A DNA stretch of 64,000 bases, from positions 248,001 through 312,000 of the forward strand of contig NZ_VRKN01000005.1 in NCBI RefSeq assembly GCF_008080435.1. Direction: 5' to 3'. The translations under genes and the position numbers were made by a program. This document shows, piece by piece, positions 20,355 to 31,044 of this stretch. The notes under the pieces were generated by a model, which had not been told where the DNA came from, searched no databases, and was given only the letters and a program-made list of their open reading frames with translations. The stretch comes from Enterobacter asburiae (GTDB taxonomy: Bacteria > Pseudomonadota > Gammaproteobacteria > Enterobacterales > Enterobacteriaceae). Numbering within the stretch: the first letter of the stretch is position 1; every line of letters begins with the position of its first letter.

Positions 20355-22613
20355 ATGAGCGATATGGCAGAGCGCCTCGCGCTACATGAATTCACGGAAA
20401 ACGCCTACCTGAACTACTCCATGTACGTCATCATGGACAGGGCGTTGCCGTTTATCGGGGATGGCCTGAAGCCCGTTCAGCGCCGCATCGTGTATGCGAT
20501 GTCCGAACTGGGGCTGAATGCCACCGCCAAGTTCAAGAAATCCGCCCGTACCGTCGGTGACGTACTGGGTAAATACCATCCGCACGGCGACAGCGCCTGC
20601 TATGAAGCGATGGTATTGATGGCACAGCCGTTCTCTTACCGCTATCCGCTGGTGGATGGTCAGGGGAACTGGGGGGCGCCGGACGATCCGAAATCCTTCG
20701 CGGCGATGCGTTATACCGAATCCCGTCTCTCTAAATATGCCGAAGTGCTGCTGGGTGAGCTGGGTCAGGGAACGGTTGACTGGGTGCCAAACTTCGACGG
20801 TACGATGCAGGAGCCGAAGATGCTGCCTGCGCGTCTGCCGAACATCCTGCTGAACGGCACCACCGGTATCGCGGTCGGTATGGCGACGGACATTCCGCCG
20901 CACAACCTGCGTGAAGTGGCGAAAGCCGCCATCACCCTGATCGAGCAGCCGAAAACCTCGCTGGACGAGCTGCTGGATATCGTGCAGGGACCGGACTACC
21001 CGACTGAAGCCGAAATCATCACCTCGCGCGCGGAAATCCGCAAAATCTACCAGAACGGTCGCGGTTCCGTGCGTATGCGTGCGGTGTGGAATAAAGAGGA
21101 CGGCGCCGTGGTGATCACCGCGCTGCCGCATCAGGTTTCCGGTGCCAAAGTGCTGGAACAGATCGCCTCCCAGATGCGCAATAAAAAGCTGCCGATGGTG
21201 GACGACCTGCGCGACGAATCCGACCACGAGAACCCGACCCGTCTGGTGATCGTGCCGCGTTCTAACCGCGTGGACATGGAGCAGGTGATGAACCACCTGT
21301 TTGCCACCACCGATCTGGAAAAAAGCTACCGTATCAACCTGAACATGATTGGCCTCGACGGACGCCCGGCGGTGAAAAACCTGCTGGAGATCCTCACCGA
21401 ATGGCTGACGTTCCGCCGCGATACGGTGCGTCGTCGTCTCAATCATCGTCTGGAAAAAGTGCTTAAGCGCCTGCATATCCTCGAAGGTTTGCTGGTGGCG
21501 TTCCTCAATATCGACGAAGTGATTGAGATCATTCGTACCGAGGACGAGCCGAAGCCCGCGCTGATGTCGCGCTTTGGCATCAGCGAAACCCAGGCCGAAG
21601 CCATCCTCGAACTGAAACTGCGCCATCTCGCCAAACTGGAAGAGATGAAGATCCGCGGCGAGCAGAACGAGCTGGAAAAAGAGCGCGATCAGCTGCAGGC
21701 GATCCTCGCGTCCGAGCGCAAGATGAACACCCTGCTGAAGAAAGAGCTGCAGGCCGATGCAGATGCTTTTGGCGACGACCGTCGTTCTCCGCTGCACGAG
21801 CGCGAAGAAGCGAAGGCGATGAACGAGCACGACATGCAGCCGTCCGAGCCGGTGACCATTGTTCTGTCGCAGAGCGGCTGGGTGCGTAGCGCCAAAGGCC
21901 ACGATATCGATGCGCCGGGTCTGAGCTACAAAGCGGGTGACAGCTTTAAAGCGGCAGTGAAAGGTAAGAGCAACCAGCCGGTGGCGTTTATCGATTCCAC
22001 CGGTCGCAGCTACGCCATCGACCCGATCACGCTGCCTTCCGCGCGCGGGCAGGGCGAACCGCTGACCGGCAAGCTGACGCTGCCGCCGGGTGCGACGGTC
22101 GACCATATGCTGATGGAAGCCGATGAGCAGAAACTGCTGCTGGCGTCCGATGCGGGCTACGGCTTCATCTGTACCTTTAATGACCTGGTCTCCCGTAACC
22201 GTGCCGGTAAGGCGCTGATTAGCCTGCCGGACAACGCCCACGTAATGGCGCCGCTGGTGATTGAGAACGAAAGCGACATGCTGCTGGCGATCACTACCGC
22301 CGGCCGTATGCTGATGTTCCCGGTCAGCGATCTGCCGGAGCTGTCAAAAGGCAAGGGCAACAAGATCATCAACATCCCGTCGGCGGAAGCCGCGAAAGGC
22401 GAAGATGGCCTGGCGCACCTCTTCCTCCTGCCGCCGCAGAGCACGCTGACCATTCACGTCGGCAAGCGTAAGATCAAGCTTCGTCCGGAAGAGCTGCAGA
22501 AAGTGGTGGGTGAGCGCGGTCGCCGCGGCTCGCTGATGCGCGGCCTGCAGCGCATCGACCGCGTGGAGATTGACTCTCCTGCACGCAGCTCCGCGGGTGA
22601 CAGCGAAGAGTAA
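20355..22613 (+). CDS. parC: ParC, topoisomerase IV subunit A
   Basis: A 752-residue DNA-cleaving subunit of topoisomerase IV, the E. coli length. Catalytic Tyr120 is in [10 protein letters not shown]. The quinolone-resistance positions read Ser80 and Glu84 in GDSACYEA, the susceptible wild-type residues. The C-terminal beta-pinwheel (from about 500) wraps DNA. It is preceded by a TTGAGGA ribosome-binding site. In E. coli the mqsRA toxin-antitoxin genes, ygiV and ygiS lie between ygiW and parC; here that interval is only 118 bases. Confidence 0.98.
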   Translation: MSDMAERLALHEFTENAYLNYSMYVIMDRALPFIGDGLKPVQRRIVYAMSELGLNATAKFKKSARTVGDVLGKYHPHGDSACYEAMVLMAQPFSYRYPLVDGQGNWGAPDDPKSFAAMRYTESRLSKYAEVLLGELGQGTVDWVPNFDGTMQEPKMLPARLPNILLNGTTGIAVGMATDIPPHNLREVAKAAITLIEQPKTSLDELLDIVQGPDYPTEAEIITSRAEIRKIYQNGRGSVRMRAVWNKEDGAVVITALPHQVSGAKVLEQIASQMRNKKLPMVDDLRDESDHENPTRLVIVPRSNRVDMEQVMNHLFATTDLEKSYRINLNMIGLDGRPAVKNLLEILTEWLTFRRDTVRRRLNHRLEKVLKRLHILEGLLVAFLNIDEVIEIIRTEDEPKPALMSRFGISETQAEAILELKLRHLAKLEEMKIRGEQNELEKERDQLQAILASERKMNTLLKKELQADADAFGDDRRSPLHEREEAKAMNEHDMQPSEPVTIVLSQSGWVRSAKGHDIDAPGLSYKAGDSFKAAVKGKSNQPVAFIDSTGRSYAIDPITLPSARGQGEPLTGKLTLPPGATVDHMLMEADEQKLLLASDAGYGFICTFNDLVSRNRAGKALISLPDNAHVMAPLVIENESDMLLAITTAGRMLMFPVSDLPELSKGKGNKIINIPSAEAAKGEDGLAHLFLLPPQSTLTIHVGKRKIKLRPEELQKVVGERGRRGSLMRGLQRIDRVEIDSPARSSAGDSEE

Positions 22614-22624
22614 TGTCGTGATAT

Positions 22625-22644
22625 CCCCCTCTGCCCGGAGGGGG
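22625..22644 (+). terminator. Hairpin after parC
   Basis: CCCCCTC (22625-22631) pairs with GAGGGGG (22638-22644) just after the parC stop. The T-tract is poor, so termination may be partial before plsC. Confidence 0.4.
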
Positions 22645-22776
22645 AGTTTCAATAAAATTTCCCGTAAAATCGTTGTTAATTCGTGCGTTGCGATTAACAA
22701 TACGCGCTCGTAATAAAGTCCTTACCTGGCCACAGGTGAAGTATAATTGTCAGCTGTTGGGGCTTCAGAGGTCGCT

Positions 22777-23514
22777 ATGTTATATATTGTTCGTCTTATT
22801 CTTACCGTTATCTACTGCATTCTGGTCTGTATTTTCGGCTGCATCTATTGCCTGTTCAGTCCGCGAAATCCTAAGCATGTTGCCACCTTCGGCCATATGT
22901 TTGGTCGCCTTGCGCCGCTGTTTGGTCTGAAGGTTGAAAAACGTCTGCCTGGAGGGGCGGAGAATTTCGGTAACGCCATCTATATCGCTAACCATCAAAA
23001 CAATTACGATATGGTGACCGCCGCAAATATCGTTTTGCCACCGACCGTGACGGTGGGGAAAAAAAGCCTGCTGTGGATCCCGTTTTTTGGCCTGCTGTAC
23101 TGGCTTACCGGTAACCTGCTGATCGACCGCAACAACCGTGCAAAAGCGCACAGCACCATTGCGGAAGTGGTGAATCATTTTAAAAAGCGCAGAATCTCAA
23201 TCTGGATGTTCCCGGAAGGGACGCGCAGCCGCGGCCGTGGCCTGCTGCCGTTTAAAACCGGTGCGTTTCATGCCGCAATTGCGGCTGGTGTTCCAATTAT
23301 TCCTGTGTGTGTTTCCAATACTTCGAATAAGATTAATCTTAACCGCCTGAATAACGGGCTGGTGATTGTCGAAATGCTGCCACCCGTCGATACCAGCAAA
23401 TACGGTAAAGACCAGGTGCGCGAGCTGGCAGCGCACTGCCGTGAGCTGATGGCTCAGCATATTGCGTTGCTCGACAAAGAAGTCGCAGAGAGAGAAGCCG
23501 CCGGTAAGATTTAA
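22777..23514 (+). CDS. plsC: PlsC, 1-acyl-sn-glycerol-3-phosphate acyltransferase
   Basis: PlsC adds the second acyl chain to lysophosphatidate, giving phosphatidate for phospholipid synthesis at the inner membrane. The 245-residue protein has an N-terminal membrane helix, the catalytic NHQNNYD (HX4D) motif near residue 73 and the FPEGTRS substrate motif near 145. The frame is open to 22747, but the ATG at 22777 has an AGAGG site and gives the E. coli start MLYI and length. ftsP follows 58 bases later. Confidence 0.97.
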   Translation: MLYIVRLILTVIYCILVCIFGCIYCLFSPRNPKHVATFGHMFGRLAPLFGLKVEKRLPGGAENFGNAIYIANHQNNYDMVTAANIVLPPTVTVGKKSLLWIPFFGLLYWLTGNLLIDRNNRAKAHSTIAEVVNHFKKRRISIWMFPEGTRSRGRGLLPFKTGAFHAAIAAGVPIIPVCVSNTSNKINLNRLNNGLVIVEMLPPVDTSKYGKDQVRELAAHCRELMAQHIALLDKEVAEREAAGKI

Positions 23515-23572
23515 TCCGGCGTTGAAGGGAAAACGAATTCCCGCGTTGTTAGTCGTTTCAGATGGAGCTTAT

Positions 23573-24985
23573 ATGTCACTCAGTCGGCGTCAGTTTATTC
23601 AGGCTTCCGGGATCGCCCTTTGTGCGGGTGCGATGCCGCTGACAGCCAGCGCCGCCGGGCAGCAACAGCCGCTGCCTATTCCGCCATTAATTGAATCCCG
23701 TCGCGGTCAGCCGCTTTTCCTGACGCTGCAGCGCAGCCACTGGTCCTTCACCCAGGGTACGCGTGCACCTGTCTGGGGCATTAACGGACGTTACCTTGGG
23801 CCGACCATACGCGTGTGGAATGGCGATGACGTAAAGCTCATCTACAGTAACCGTACCCCTGAAAATGTCGCCATGACCATCAGCGGTTTACAGGTGCCTG
23901 GCCCGTTGATTGGCGGCGCGGCGCGAATGATGTCACCCAGCGCCGACTGGGCGCCCGTTCTGCCGATTCGCCAGAGCGCAGCAACCCTGTGGTATCACGC
24001 CAACACGCCTAACCGTACGGCGCAGCAGGTCTATAACGGCCTCGCCGGAATGTGGCTGGTGGAAGATGAGGTCAGCAAATCCCTGCCGATCCCGAACCAC
24101 TACGGCGTGGATGACTTCCCGATTATCATCCAGGACAAACGTCTGGATAATTTCGGTACGCCGGAATACAGCGAGCCGGGCAGCGGGGGCTTCGTCGGCG
24201 ATACGCTGCTGGTCAACGGCGCCCAAAGCCCCTACGTTGAAGTCTCGCGTGGTTGGGTGCGCCTGCGTCTGCTCAATGCGTCTAACTCGCGCCGCTATCA
24301 GCTGAAAATGAGTGATGGCCGTCCGCTGCACGTGATCTCCGGCGACCAGGGCTTTTTACCGGCGCCGGTTTCCGTTAAACAGCTGGCGCTCTCGCCGGGT
24401 GAACGTCGCGAAGTTCTCATTGATATGACCAATGGCGATGAAGTGTCTGTCACCTGCGGCGAAGCGGCCAGCATTGTTGATCGTATTCGCGGGTTCTTTG
24501 AGCCGTCGAGCATACTCGTCTCGACCCTGGTGCTGACCCTTCGTCCAACCGGTCTGCTGCCGCTGGTGACCGATAGCCTGCCAATGCGTCTGCTGCCGCA
24601 GGAGATCATGAGCGGCTCGCCGGTGCGCAGCCGTGATATCAGCCTGGGAGACGATCCGGGTATCAACGGCGCGCTGTGGGACGTCAACCGCATCGACATT
24701 ACCGCGCAGCAGGGCACCTGGGAGCGCTGGACGGTCCGTTCAGATATGCCGCAGTCGTTCCATATTGAAGGGGTGTCATTCCTGATCCGCAACGTCAACG
24801 GCGCGATGCCGTTCCCGGAAGACAGGGGCTGGAAAGATACCGTCTGGGTGGACGGCCAGGTTGAACTGCTTGTCTACTATGGTCAGCCTTCGTGGCCGCA
24901 CTTCCCGTTCCTGTTCCACAGCCAGACGCTGGAGATGATGGACAGGGGATCCGTGGGCCAGATGCTGATCAATCCGGCACCGTAA
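23573..24985 (+). CDS. ftsP: FtsP (SufI), Tat-exported cell-division protector
   Basis: A 470-residue multicopper-oxidase-fold protein that stabilises the division site under stress. The Tat signal SRRQFIQASG is at the N-terminus with cleavage after about residue 27. Three cupredoxin-like domains follow. The copper-ligand histidine clusters of true oxidases are mostly missing, as in E. coli FtsP, so no oxidase activity is expected. The frame is open upstream within plsC, but ATG 23573 after GATGGAGC starts at the Tat signal. Confidence 0.95.
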   Translation: MSLSRRQFIQASGIALCAGAMPLTASAAGQQQPLPIPPLIESRRGQPLFLTLQRSHWSFTQGTRAPVWGINGRYLGPTIRVWNGDDVKLIYSNRTPENVAMTISGLQVPGPLIGGAARMMSPSADWAPVLPIRQSAATLWYHANTPNRTAQQVYNGLAGMWLVEDEVSKSLPIPNHYGVDDFPIIIQDKRLDNFGTPEYSEPGSGGFVGDTLLVNGAQSPYVEVSRGWVRLRLLNASNSRRYQLKMSDGRPLHVISGDQGFLPAPVSVKQLALSPGERREVLIDMTNGDEVSVTCGEAASIVDRIRGFFEPSSILVSTLVLTLRPTGLLPLVTDSLPMRLLPQEIMSGSPVRSRDISLGDDPGINGALWDVNRIDITAQQGTWERWTVRSDMPQSFHIEGVSFLIRNVNGAMPFPEDRGWKDTVWVDGQVELLVYYGQPSWPHFPFLFHSQTLEMMDRGSVGQMLINPAP

Positions 24986-24990
24986 TCCTG

Positions 24991-25017
24991 ACATTCCCGG
25001 TTCGCCGGGAATGTTTT
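24991..25017. terminator. Terminator with TTCG tetraloop between ftsP and trkG
   Basis: ACATTCCCGG (24991-25000) and CCGGGAATGT (25005-25014) form a perfect 10-pair stem closed by the very stable TTCG loop. TTTT follows on the plus strand and touches the trkG stop codon. It serves the ftsP end and possibly both convergent genes. Confidence 0.88.
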
Positions 25018-26491
25018 ATGCCCGCCAGAAAAAGCGCGAGAACAGAATCAGCACCGGGTAAATTTCCAGACGCCCTAAGATCATCGCCGCACACATCAGC
25101 AATTTGGCCCCCTCTGTTAACGTACCAAACGTTGACGCCGTCTCGCCAAACCCCAGCCCCATGTTGTTGATGCAGGCGGCAACCGTTGCGAATGACGTAA
25201 ACAGGTCGTAGCCCATCAGATTGAGCGACCAGACAAAAAAGCCTGTGATCATCACGTAGAGAAAAAAGAAGCTCCATACCGAGCGCAGGACGCGTTCATT
25301 CACCACGCTTTTGCCCACCTTAATGCTCAGCAGCGCTCTCGGATGCGCCAACTGGTTCATCTCCTGAATACTCTGCTTGAACATAATGAGAAAACGCAGC
25401 GCTTTGATCCCGCCGCAGGTCGAACCTACGCAACCGCCAAAAAAGCTGGCGCTCAACAGCAGGAAGATGGTGTGTGCGGGCCATTGGGCATAGTCGGCTG
25501 TCGAAAGGCCGTTATCGGTCATCATCGAACTGGCAAGGAAGAAGGCGTGCACCAGGCTATCCGTGGCGTTGTACATCCCGGCATGCCAGACCTGCCAGGC
25601 GGTGATGACAATAATCACCGCGGCTGCGCTCAGAAAGAATTTAACCTCCGGGCTGCGGCGAATCGGTTTCAGGGTGCGTCTGACAATGGCGACGTACCAG
25701 AGGGTGAAGTTGAACGCGGAGAGCAGTGAAAACGCCCCGGCGACCAGCTCAATCGCGTGGCTGTCATAAAACCCAATGCTCTCGCTGCGGGTGGAGAATC
25801 CGCCCAACGACACGGTCGAAAGTCCGTGACAAAGGGCGTCAAAAAAGGACATTCCCGCCAGCCAGTAGGCCAGGGTGCAGACCACACCCAGCGCGAAGTA
25901 GGTCACCCACAGCGTGCGCGCGGTATCGGCAAGGCGGGGAGTCAGACGCTCCTCCTTGAACGGCCCCGGCATCTCTGACTGATAGAGCTTCATGCCACCG
26001 ATGCCCAGCAGCGGCAGGACCGCGACGGCCAGCACGATGACGCCTAACCCGCCAATGAAATTCAGCTGAGCGCGGTAATAGAGGTACGACTTAGGCAGGG
26101 CGCTGACGTCCCCGATCACCGTTGCCCCGGTGGTGGTGATCCCGGAAACCCCTTCAAAGAGCGCGTCAGCAAAGGAGAGCTGTAGCCCGTCATCCATCCA
26201 TAGCGGCATGGCGCTAATCAATGAAAACAGCAGCCAGAACAGCACGATAATCACAAAACCGTCGCGAGTACGCAGCTGTATGCCAGCGTGACGGGTTGCC
26301 CGCCAGGTTAACCCTCCGAGAGTAAAAAAGGTTAAAAAGGTGGTCAGGAAGGCAAAGTAGGTCCGCTCTTTATTCAGCAGGGCGATAACCATCGGCGGCA
26401 ACATGGAAAGGCTATACAGCAAAACCAGAAAACCGCAGAGGTGAAGGACAACCCGCAGCTGGGATACATGTAACGAATCGTTGGGCTTCAC
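25016..26491 (-). CDS. trkG: TrkG-type potassium uptake protein
   Basis: A 491-residue inner-membrane potassium transporter of the TrkH/TrkG/KtrB family, with four M1-P-M2 repeats. Filter loops include SGITTTGAT, STVSLGGFST, MTDNGLST and NNMGLGFG. The segment GGCVGSTCGGIKALRF follows the TrkG form as I remember it (TrkH has GSTGGGLK), as does the N-terminus LHLCGFLVLLYSLSMLPP. I choose GTG 26491 because GGAG lies seven bases before it. The frame is open 14 codons further up. In E. coli trkG is a Rac prophage gene; here no phage genes are nearby. Confidence 0.85.
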   Translation of the reverse strand: MKPNDSLHVSQLRVVLHLCGFLVLLYSLSMLPPMVIALLNKERTYFAFLTTFLTFFTLGGLTWRATRHAGIQLRTRDGFVIIVLFWLLFSLISAMPLWMDDGLQLSFADALFEGVSGITTTGATVIGDVSALPKSYLYYRAQLNFIGGLGVIVLAVAVLPLLGIGGMKLYQSEMPGPFKEERLTPRLADTARTLWVTYFALGVVCTLAYWLAGMSFFDALCHGLSTVSLGGFSTRSESIGFYDSHAIELVAGAFSLLSAFNFTLWYVAIVRRTLKPIRRSPEVKFFLSAAAVIIVITAWQVWHAGMYNATDSLVHAFFLASSMMTDNGLSTADYAQWPAHTIFLLLSASFFGGCVGSTCGGIKALRFLIMFKQSIQEMNQLAHPRALLSIKVGKSVVNERVLRSVWSFFFLYVMITGFFVWSLNLMGYDLFTSFATVAACINNMGLGFGETASTFGTLTEGAKLLMCAAMILGRLEIYPVLILFSRFFWRA

Positions 26492-26692
26492 AACAGAGCT
26501 CCGCGCAAAAACACATTCCAGGAAATAAATCACCGGAAAATATAGTGAATATTATGATCCAAAATTATCAGGGCGCTGTATTTTAACGACATCCACGAAT
26601 ATCTGCCTGCTTCCTGCATCCTTTTCTTCAAATCAGGCGGACGAACAGCGTATAATCCCGCTCCTTTTGTCTATTTTTTCTTCGGAAGCATT

Positions 26693-28864
26693 ATGAGCGC
26701 AATTTCCCTGATCCAGCCGGATCGTGACCTCTTCTCCTGGCCCCAGTACTGGGCGGCCTGCTTTGGACCGGCGCCGTTTCTGCCGATGTCCCGTGAAGAG
26801 ATGGACCAACTGGGCTGGGACAGCTGCGACATCATTCTGGTCACGGGCGATGCCTACGTTGACCATCCGAGCTTCGGTATGGCCATCTGTGGCCGTATGC
26901 TTGAAGCGCAAGGCTTCCGCGTGGGGATCATCTCTCAGCCTGACTGGAACAGCAAAGACGACTTTATGCGTCTGGGTAAGCCCAACCTGTTCTTCGGCGT
27001 GACTGCCGGCAACATGGACTCGATGATCAACCGCTATACCGCCGACCGTAAGCTGCGTCATGACGACGCCTACACGCCGGATAACGTGGCGGGTAAACGC
27101 CCTGACCGCGCGACCCTGGTGTATACCCAGCGCTGCAAAGAAGCCTGGAAAGACGTGCCGGTGATCCTGGGCGGCATCGAGGCGAGCCTGCGCCGTACCG
27201 CGCACTACGACTACTGGTCAGACACCGTTCGCCGCTCGGTGCTGGTGGATTCCAAAGCCGACATGCTGATTTACGGTAATGGCGAACGTCCGCTGGTGGA
27301 AGTGGCGCACCGTCTGTCGCAGGGTGAACCGGTGAGCAGTATCCGCGACGTGCGCAATACCGCCATCATGGTGAAAGAGGCGCTGCCGGGCTGGAGCGGG
27401 GTGGATTCCCGCATCATTGATATGCCGGGCAAAATCGACCCTATCCCGCACCCGTACGGTGAAGATCTGCCGTGTGCCGATAACAAGCCGGTTGAGCCGA
27501 AAAAAGCGGAAGCGAAGGCTATCGTTGTGCAGCCGCCGCGCCCGAAACCGTGGGAAAAGACCTATGTGCTGCTGCCGTCCTACGAGAAGGTGAAAGCCGA
27601 CAAGGTGCTCTACGCGCACGCGTCGCGTATTCTGCACCATGAAACCAACCCGGGCTGCGCCCGCGCGTTGATGCAGAAGCATGGCGAGCGTTTTATCTGG
27701 ATCAACCCACCGGCGATCCCGCTCTCCACCGAAGAGATGGACAGCGTCTTCGCGCTGCCGTACAAGCGTGTGCCGCACCCGGCGTACGGCAACGCCCGTA
27801 TCCCGGCGTATGAGATGATCCGCTTCTCGATCAACATCATGCGCGGCTGCTTCGGCGGGTGCTCGTTCTGCTCCATTACCGAGCACGAAGGCCGTATTAT
27901 CCAGAGCCGCTCTGAGGATTCGATCATCAATGAGATCGAAGCTATTCGCGACTCGGTACCGGGCTTTACCGGCGTGATCTCCGACCTCGGCGGTCCAACC
28001 GCGAACATGTACATGCTGCGCTGCAAGTCGCCGCGGGCGGAGCAAACCTGTCGTCGTCTCTCCTGCGTCTATCCGAGCATTTGCGAGCATATGGACACCA
28101 ACCACGAGCCGACGATCAACCTCTATCGCCGCGCGCGTGATCTGAAGGGCATCAAGAAGATCCTGATCGCTTCCGGGGTACGTTACGACATCGCCGTGGA
28201 AGATCCGCGCTACATCAAAGAGCTGGCGACGCACCACGTCGGCGGTTATCTGAAGATTGCGCCGGAGCACACCGAGGAAGGCCCGCTGTCGAAAATGATG
28301 AAGCCGGGCATGGGCAGCTACGATCGCTTTAAAGAGCTGTTCGACACCTATTCGAAGCAGGCGGGCAAAGAGCAGTATCTGATCCCGTACTTCATCTCCG
28401 CCCACCCGGGCACGCGCGATGAGGATATGGTGAACCTGGCGCTGTGGCTGAAGCAGCGTCGCTTCCGTCTGGATCAGGTGCAGAACTTCTATCCGTCACC
28501 GCTTGCCAACTCGACGACCATGTATTACACCGGCAAGAATCCGCTGAGTAAGATTGGCTACAAGAGTGAAGAGGTGGTGGTGCCGAAAGGGGATAAGCAG
28601 CGTCGTCTGCACAAGGCGCTGCTGCGTTACCACGATCCGAAAAACTGGCCGCTGATCCGTCAGGCGCTGGAAGAGATGGGTAAAAAACACCTGATCGGCT
28701 CGCGCCGCGACTGCCTGGTACCGGCCCCGACGCTGGATGAGATGCGCGAAGCGCGTCGCCAGAATCGCAATACGCGTCCGGCGCTGACCAAGCACACGCC
28801 GATTGTGCATCAGCGTTCGAACGGTAATTCGAGTGTGAAGAAGCCCGTGAAGCGCAAAGCGTAA
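26693..28864 (+). CDS. ygiQ: YgiQ, radical-SAM protein
   Basis: A 723-residue member of the UPF0313 radical-SAM family. The iron-sulphur cysteines are in [10 protein letters not shown] (CX3CX2C) near residue 387. They are preceded by a cobalamin-binding-like N-terminal domain and followed by a C-terminal region ending in a basic Ser/Lys tail. No reaction is established for YgiQ. It is about 16 residues shorter than E. coli YgiQ. Transcription is monocistronic, ending in a strong terminator. Confidence 0.94.
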   Translation: MSAISLIQPDRDLFSWPQYWAACFGPAPFLPMSREEMDQLGWDSCDIILVTGDAYVDHPSFGMAICGRMLEAQGFRVGIISQPDWNSKDDFMRLGKPNLFFGVTAGNMDSMINRYTADRKLRHDDAYTPDNVAGKRPDRATLVYTQRCKEAWKDVPVILGGIEASLRRTAHYDYWSDTVRRSVLVDSKADMLIYGNGERPLVEVAHRLSQGEPVSSIRDVRNTAIMVKEALPGWSGVDSRIIDMPGKIDPIPHPYGEDLPCADNKPVEPKKAEAKAIVVQPPRPKPWEKTYVLLPSYEKVKADKVLYAHASRILHHETNPGCARALMQKHGERFIWINPPAIPLSTEEMDSVFALPYKRVPHPAYGNARIPAYEMIRFSINIMRGCFGGCSFCSITEHEGRIIQSRSEDSIINEIEAIRDSVPGFTGVISDLGGPTANMYMLRCKSPRAEQTCRRLSCVYPSICEHMDTNHEPTINLYRRARDLKGIKKILIASGVRYDIAVEDPRYIKELATHHVGGYLKIAPEHTEEGPLSKMMKPGMGSYDRFKELFDTYSKQAGKEQYLIPYFISAHPGTRDEDMVNLALWLKQRRFRLDQVQNFYPSPLANSTTMYYTGKNPLSKIGYKSEEVVVPKGDKQRRLHKALLRYHDPKNWPLIRQALEEMGKKHLIGSRRDCLVPAPTLDEMREARRQNRNTRPALTKHTPIVHQRSNGNSSVKKPVKRKA

Positions 28865-28867
28865 ATA

Positions 28868-28893
28868 AAAACCCCGGCAAGCCGGGGTTTTTT
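28868..28893 (+). terminator. Terminator of ygiQ
   Basis: AAAACCCCGGC and GCCGGGGTTTT form an 11-pair stem with a two-base AA gap and end in a T run. It begins three bases after the ygiQ stop. Confidence 0.93.
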
Positions 28894-28903
28894 ATGTAGA
28901 CAC

Positions 28904-28935
28904 GTAGGCCGGGTAAGGCGAAGCCGCCACCCGGC
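28904..28935. repeat. REP unit between ygiQ and dkgA
   Basis: A single REP unit (GTAGGCCGGGTAAGGCG... to CCACCCGGC) followed by six T, lying between two convergent genes. It is nearly identical to the unit at 32148. Confidence 0.85.
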
Positions 28936-28947
28936 TTTTTTACGCGA

Positions 28948-29775
28948 TTAACCGCCAAACTGATCCGGATCCGGGCCTAAACGTTTACCCTTATCCAGCT
29001 TCGCAATCTCACCCATCTCATCTTTATCCAGTCGGAAATCCCAGACGTCGAAGTTCTCGGCGATGCGCGATGGCGTGACCGATTTCGGAATGACCACCAG
29101 GCCGTTGTCCAGATGCCAGCGAATGACGATCTGCGCCGGGGTTTTACCGTATTTATCCGCCAGCTCACGGATAATCTTTTGATCAAACACGCCTTCGCCG
29201 CCCTGAGCCAGCGGACTCCAGGACTCGGTCTGGATTTTATGCGTGGCGTTCCATGAATGTAACTGGCGCTGCTGCATTAGCGGGTGCAGCTCGATCTGGT
29301 TAATCACTGGCGCAACGCCCGTCTCGTCAATCAGCCGCTGCAGGTGATGAACCTGGAAGTTACAGACGCCGATGCTTTTCACCAGCCCCTCTTTTTGCAG
29401 CGCAATCATCCCTTTCCAGGCATCAACGTAGTGATCGATAGCCGGAACCGGCCAGTGCATCAGCCAGAGATCGACGAAATCGAGCTGGAGTTTTTCCAGA
29501 CTCTCCTGCAGGGCTTCGCGGGGGCGTTTTTGATCGTCGTTCCAGAGTTTAGTGGTGATGAATAACTCATCGCGGGGGACGCCGGCGCTGGCAAGTGCCT
29601 TACCCACGCCGTCCTCGTTTTTGTATGCGGCAGCGGTATCAATGGACCGATAGCCGACTTCCAGGGCTTTATGAATGGCGGAGACGACCTCGTCGTTACC
29701 GGCTTTCCATACACCTAGCCCCAACTGGGGCATCACGTTGCCGTCCTGCAGCTTGATTACGGTTTGGTTTGCCAT
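28948..29775 (-). CDS. dkgA: DkgA, 2,5-diketo-D-gluconate/methylglyoxal reductase (aldo-keto reductase)
   Basis: A 275-residue NADPH-dependent aldo-keto reductase that reduces methylglyoxal, furfural and 2,5-diketogluconate. The AKR signatures are present: SIDTAAAYKNEDGVG (catalytic Asp and Tyr), TKLW (Lys), LMHWP (His) and a C-terminal IPKSVTPSRIAEN. The frame is open to 29874, but ATG 29775 follows GGAGGAAAA and gives the E. coli length. It is downstream of yqhD, the pair activated by YqhC in E. coli. Confidence 0.96.
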   Translation of the reverse strand: MANQTVIKLQDGNVMPQLGLGVWKAGNDEVVSAIHKALEVGYRSIDTAAAYKNEDGVGKALASAGVPRDELFITTKLWNDDQKRPREALQESLEKLQLDFVDLWLMHWPVPAIDHYVDAWKGMIALQKEGLVKSIGVCNFQVHHLQRLIDETGVAPVINQIELHPLMQQRQLHSWNATHKIQTESWSPLAQGGEGVFDQKIIRELADKYGKTPAQIVIRWHLDNGLVVIPKSVTPSRIAENFDVWDFRLDKDEMGEIAKLDKGKRLGPDPDQFGG

Positions 29776-29880
29776 TTTTCCTCCTTCAGGTACGCATCGC
29801 CGGAGGGTTCCTCCGACGATGGGGTGTGCATTAAGTCTGGACGAAATGTCAAAAAACGAAAGTCGGGAGGGCAAAAACGC

Positions 29881-31044
29881 TTAGCGTGCCGCTTCGTAGA
29901 TACGACGGCTTACGTCCAGCGTAATGTCGCCGTGCTCGCCCAGGTGGGTCATACCGTGTTCTTCGAGTTTCGCCAGCAGGGCAGGGATGGAGCTGCCATC
30001 CAGACCGTAGCCAGACAGACGGGTTGGCACGCCCAGACCTTCAAAGAAGCTGCGCGTCGCTTCGATGGCGGCATCAATACGCGCATCGTCAGAACCCTCG
30101 GTGATGTTCCACACGCGCTCGGCGTACTGCAGCAGTTTGGCACGTTTGGTATCCCGTTTTTCGTTCCACAGCGCAGGCAGCACAACGGCCAGCGTCTGAG
30201 CGTGGTCCAGCCCGTGCATTGCTGTCAGCTCGTGGCCCAGCATGTGGGTTGCCCAGTCCTGCGGCACGCCAGCCCCGATCAGGCCGTTCAGCGCCTGCGT
30301 TGCGGCCCACATTACGTTGGCGCGAACGTCATAGTTTTCCGGCTCTTTCAGCGCTTTAGGACCTTCTTCGACGAGCGTCAGCAGAATGCCTTCCGCGAAG
30401 CGATCCTGAATTTTGGCATTCACCGGATACGTTACATACTGCTCAACGGTATGAACAAAGGCATCGACCACGCCGTTCGCCACCTGACGCGCAGGCAGGG
30501 TGTAGGTGTAAACCGGATCCAGGATCGCGAACACCGGCTGAACGTGTTCGTTCATGAAGGCCTGTTTGTCGCCGGTCGTTTTACGGGAGATCACCGCGCC
30601 CTTGTTGGATTCAGAACCGGTCGCTGGCAGCGTCAGCACGGAGCCCATCGGGATTGCGCTTTTAATGTCGCTGCCGCGGGTTTCCAGGATGTGCCACGGA
30701 TCGGTGCCGTCAGCGTAGTGCGCTGCTGCCGCGATGAATTTGGTGCCGTCCAGCACGGAGCCGCCGCCGACGGCCAGCAGGAAGGTGATGTTTTCTTCGC
30801 GGGCGATTTTCACCGCGTTCATCAGCGTTTCGTAAGACGGGTTTGGCTCGATGCCGCTGAACTCACGCACGTCCAGACCGTCCAGGGCGCTGTAAACCTG
30901 ATCCAGCACGCCGGTTTTTTTCACGCTGCCGCCACCGTAGGTGATCAGTACGCGGGCGTCAGCTGGGATCTGCGCGCGCAGATCGGCGATAGCGTCTTTA
31001 CCAAACAGAATGCGGGTTGGGGTGTGAAGATTAAAGTTGTTCAT
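29881..31044 (-). CDS. yqhD: YqhD, NADPH-dependent aldehyde reductase
   Basis: A 387-residue iron/zinc-type alcohol dehydrogenase with broad activity on toxic aldehydes (butanal, acrolein, malondialdehyde, furfural). The nucleotide motif GGGSVLDGTK is near residue 95. The metal ligands are Asp and His in NGVVDAFVHTVEQ and two His in MLGHELTAMHGLDHAQ. Length equals E. coli YqhD. dkgA follows 105 bases downstream and yqhC is divergent. Confidence 0.97.
   Translation of the reverse strand: MNNFNLHTPTRILFGKDAIADLRAQIPADARVLITYGGGSVKKTGVLDQVYSALDGLDVREFSGIEPNPSYETLMNAVKIAREENITFLLAVGGGSVLDGTKFIAAAAHYADGTDPWHILETRGSDIKSAIPMGSVLTLPATGSESNKGAVISRKTTGDKQAFMNEHVQPVFAILDPVYTYTLPARQVANGVVDAFVHTVEQYVTYPVNAKIQDRFAEGILLTLVEEGPKALKEPENYDVRANVMWAATQALNGLIGAGVPQDWATHMLGHELTAMHGLDHAQTLAVVLPALWNEKRDTKRAKLLQYAERVWNITEGSDDARIDAAIEATRSFFEGLGVPTRLSGYGLDGSSIPALLAKLEEHGMTHLGEHGDITLDVSRRIYEAAR

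Noticed and set aside
20592..20606. Fluoroquinolone-resistance mutation in parC
   Set aside because: Codons 80 and 84 read Ser and Glu, the susceptible wild-type residues.
20382..22241. 619-codon open frame antisense to parC
   Set aside because: It lies entirely opposite parC, whose catalytic residues and length are exact. Long antisense frames are expected in GC-rich coding DNA. The translation is His/Arg-rich and lacks any family motif.
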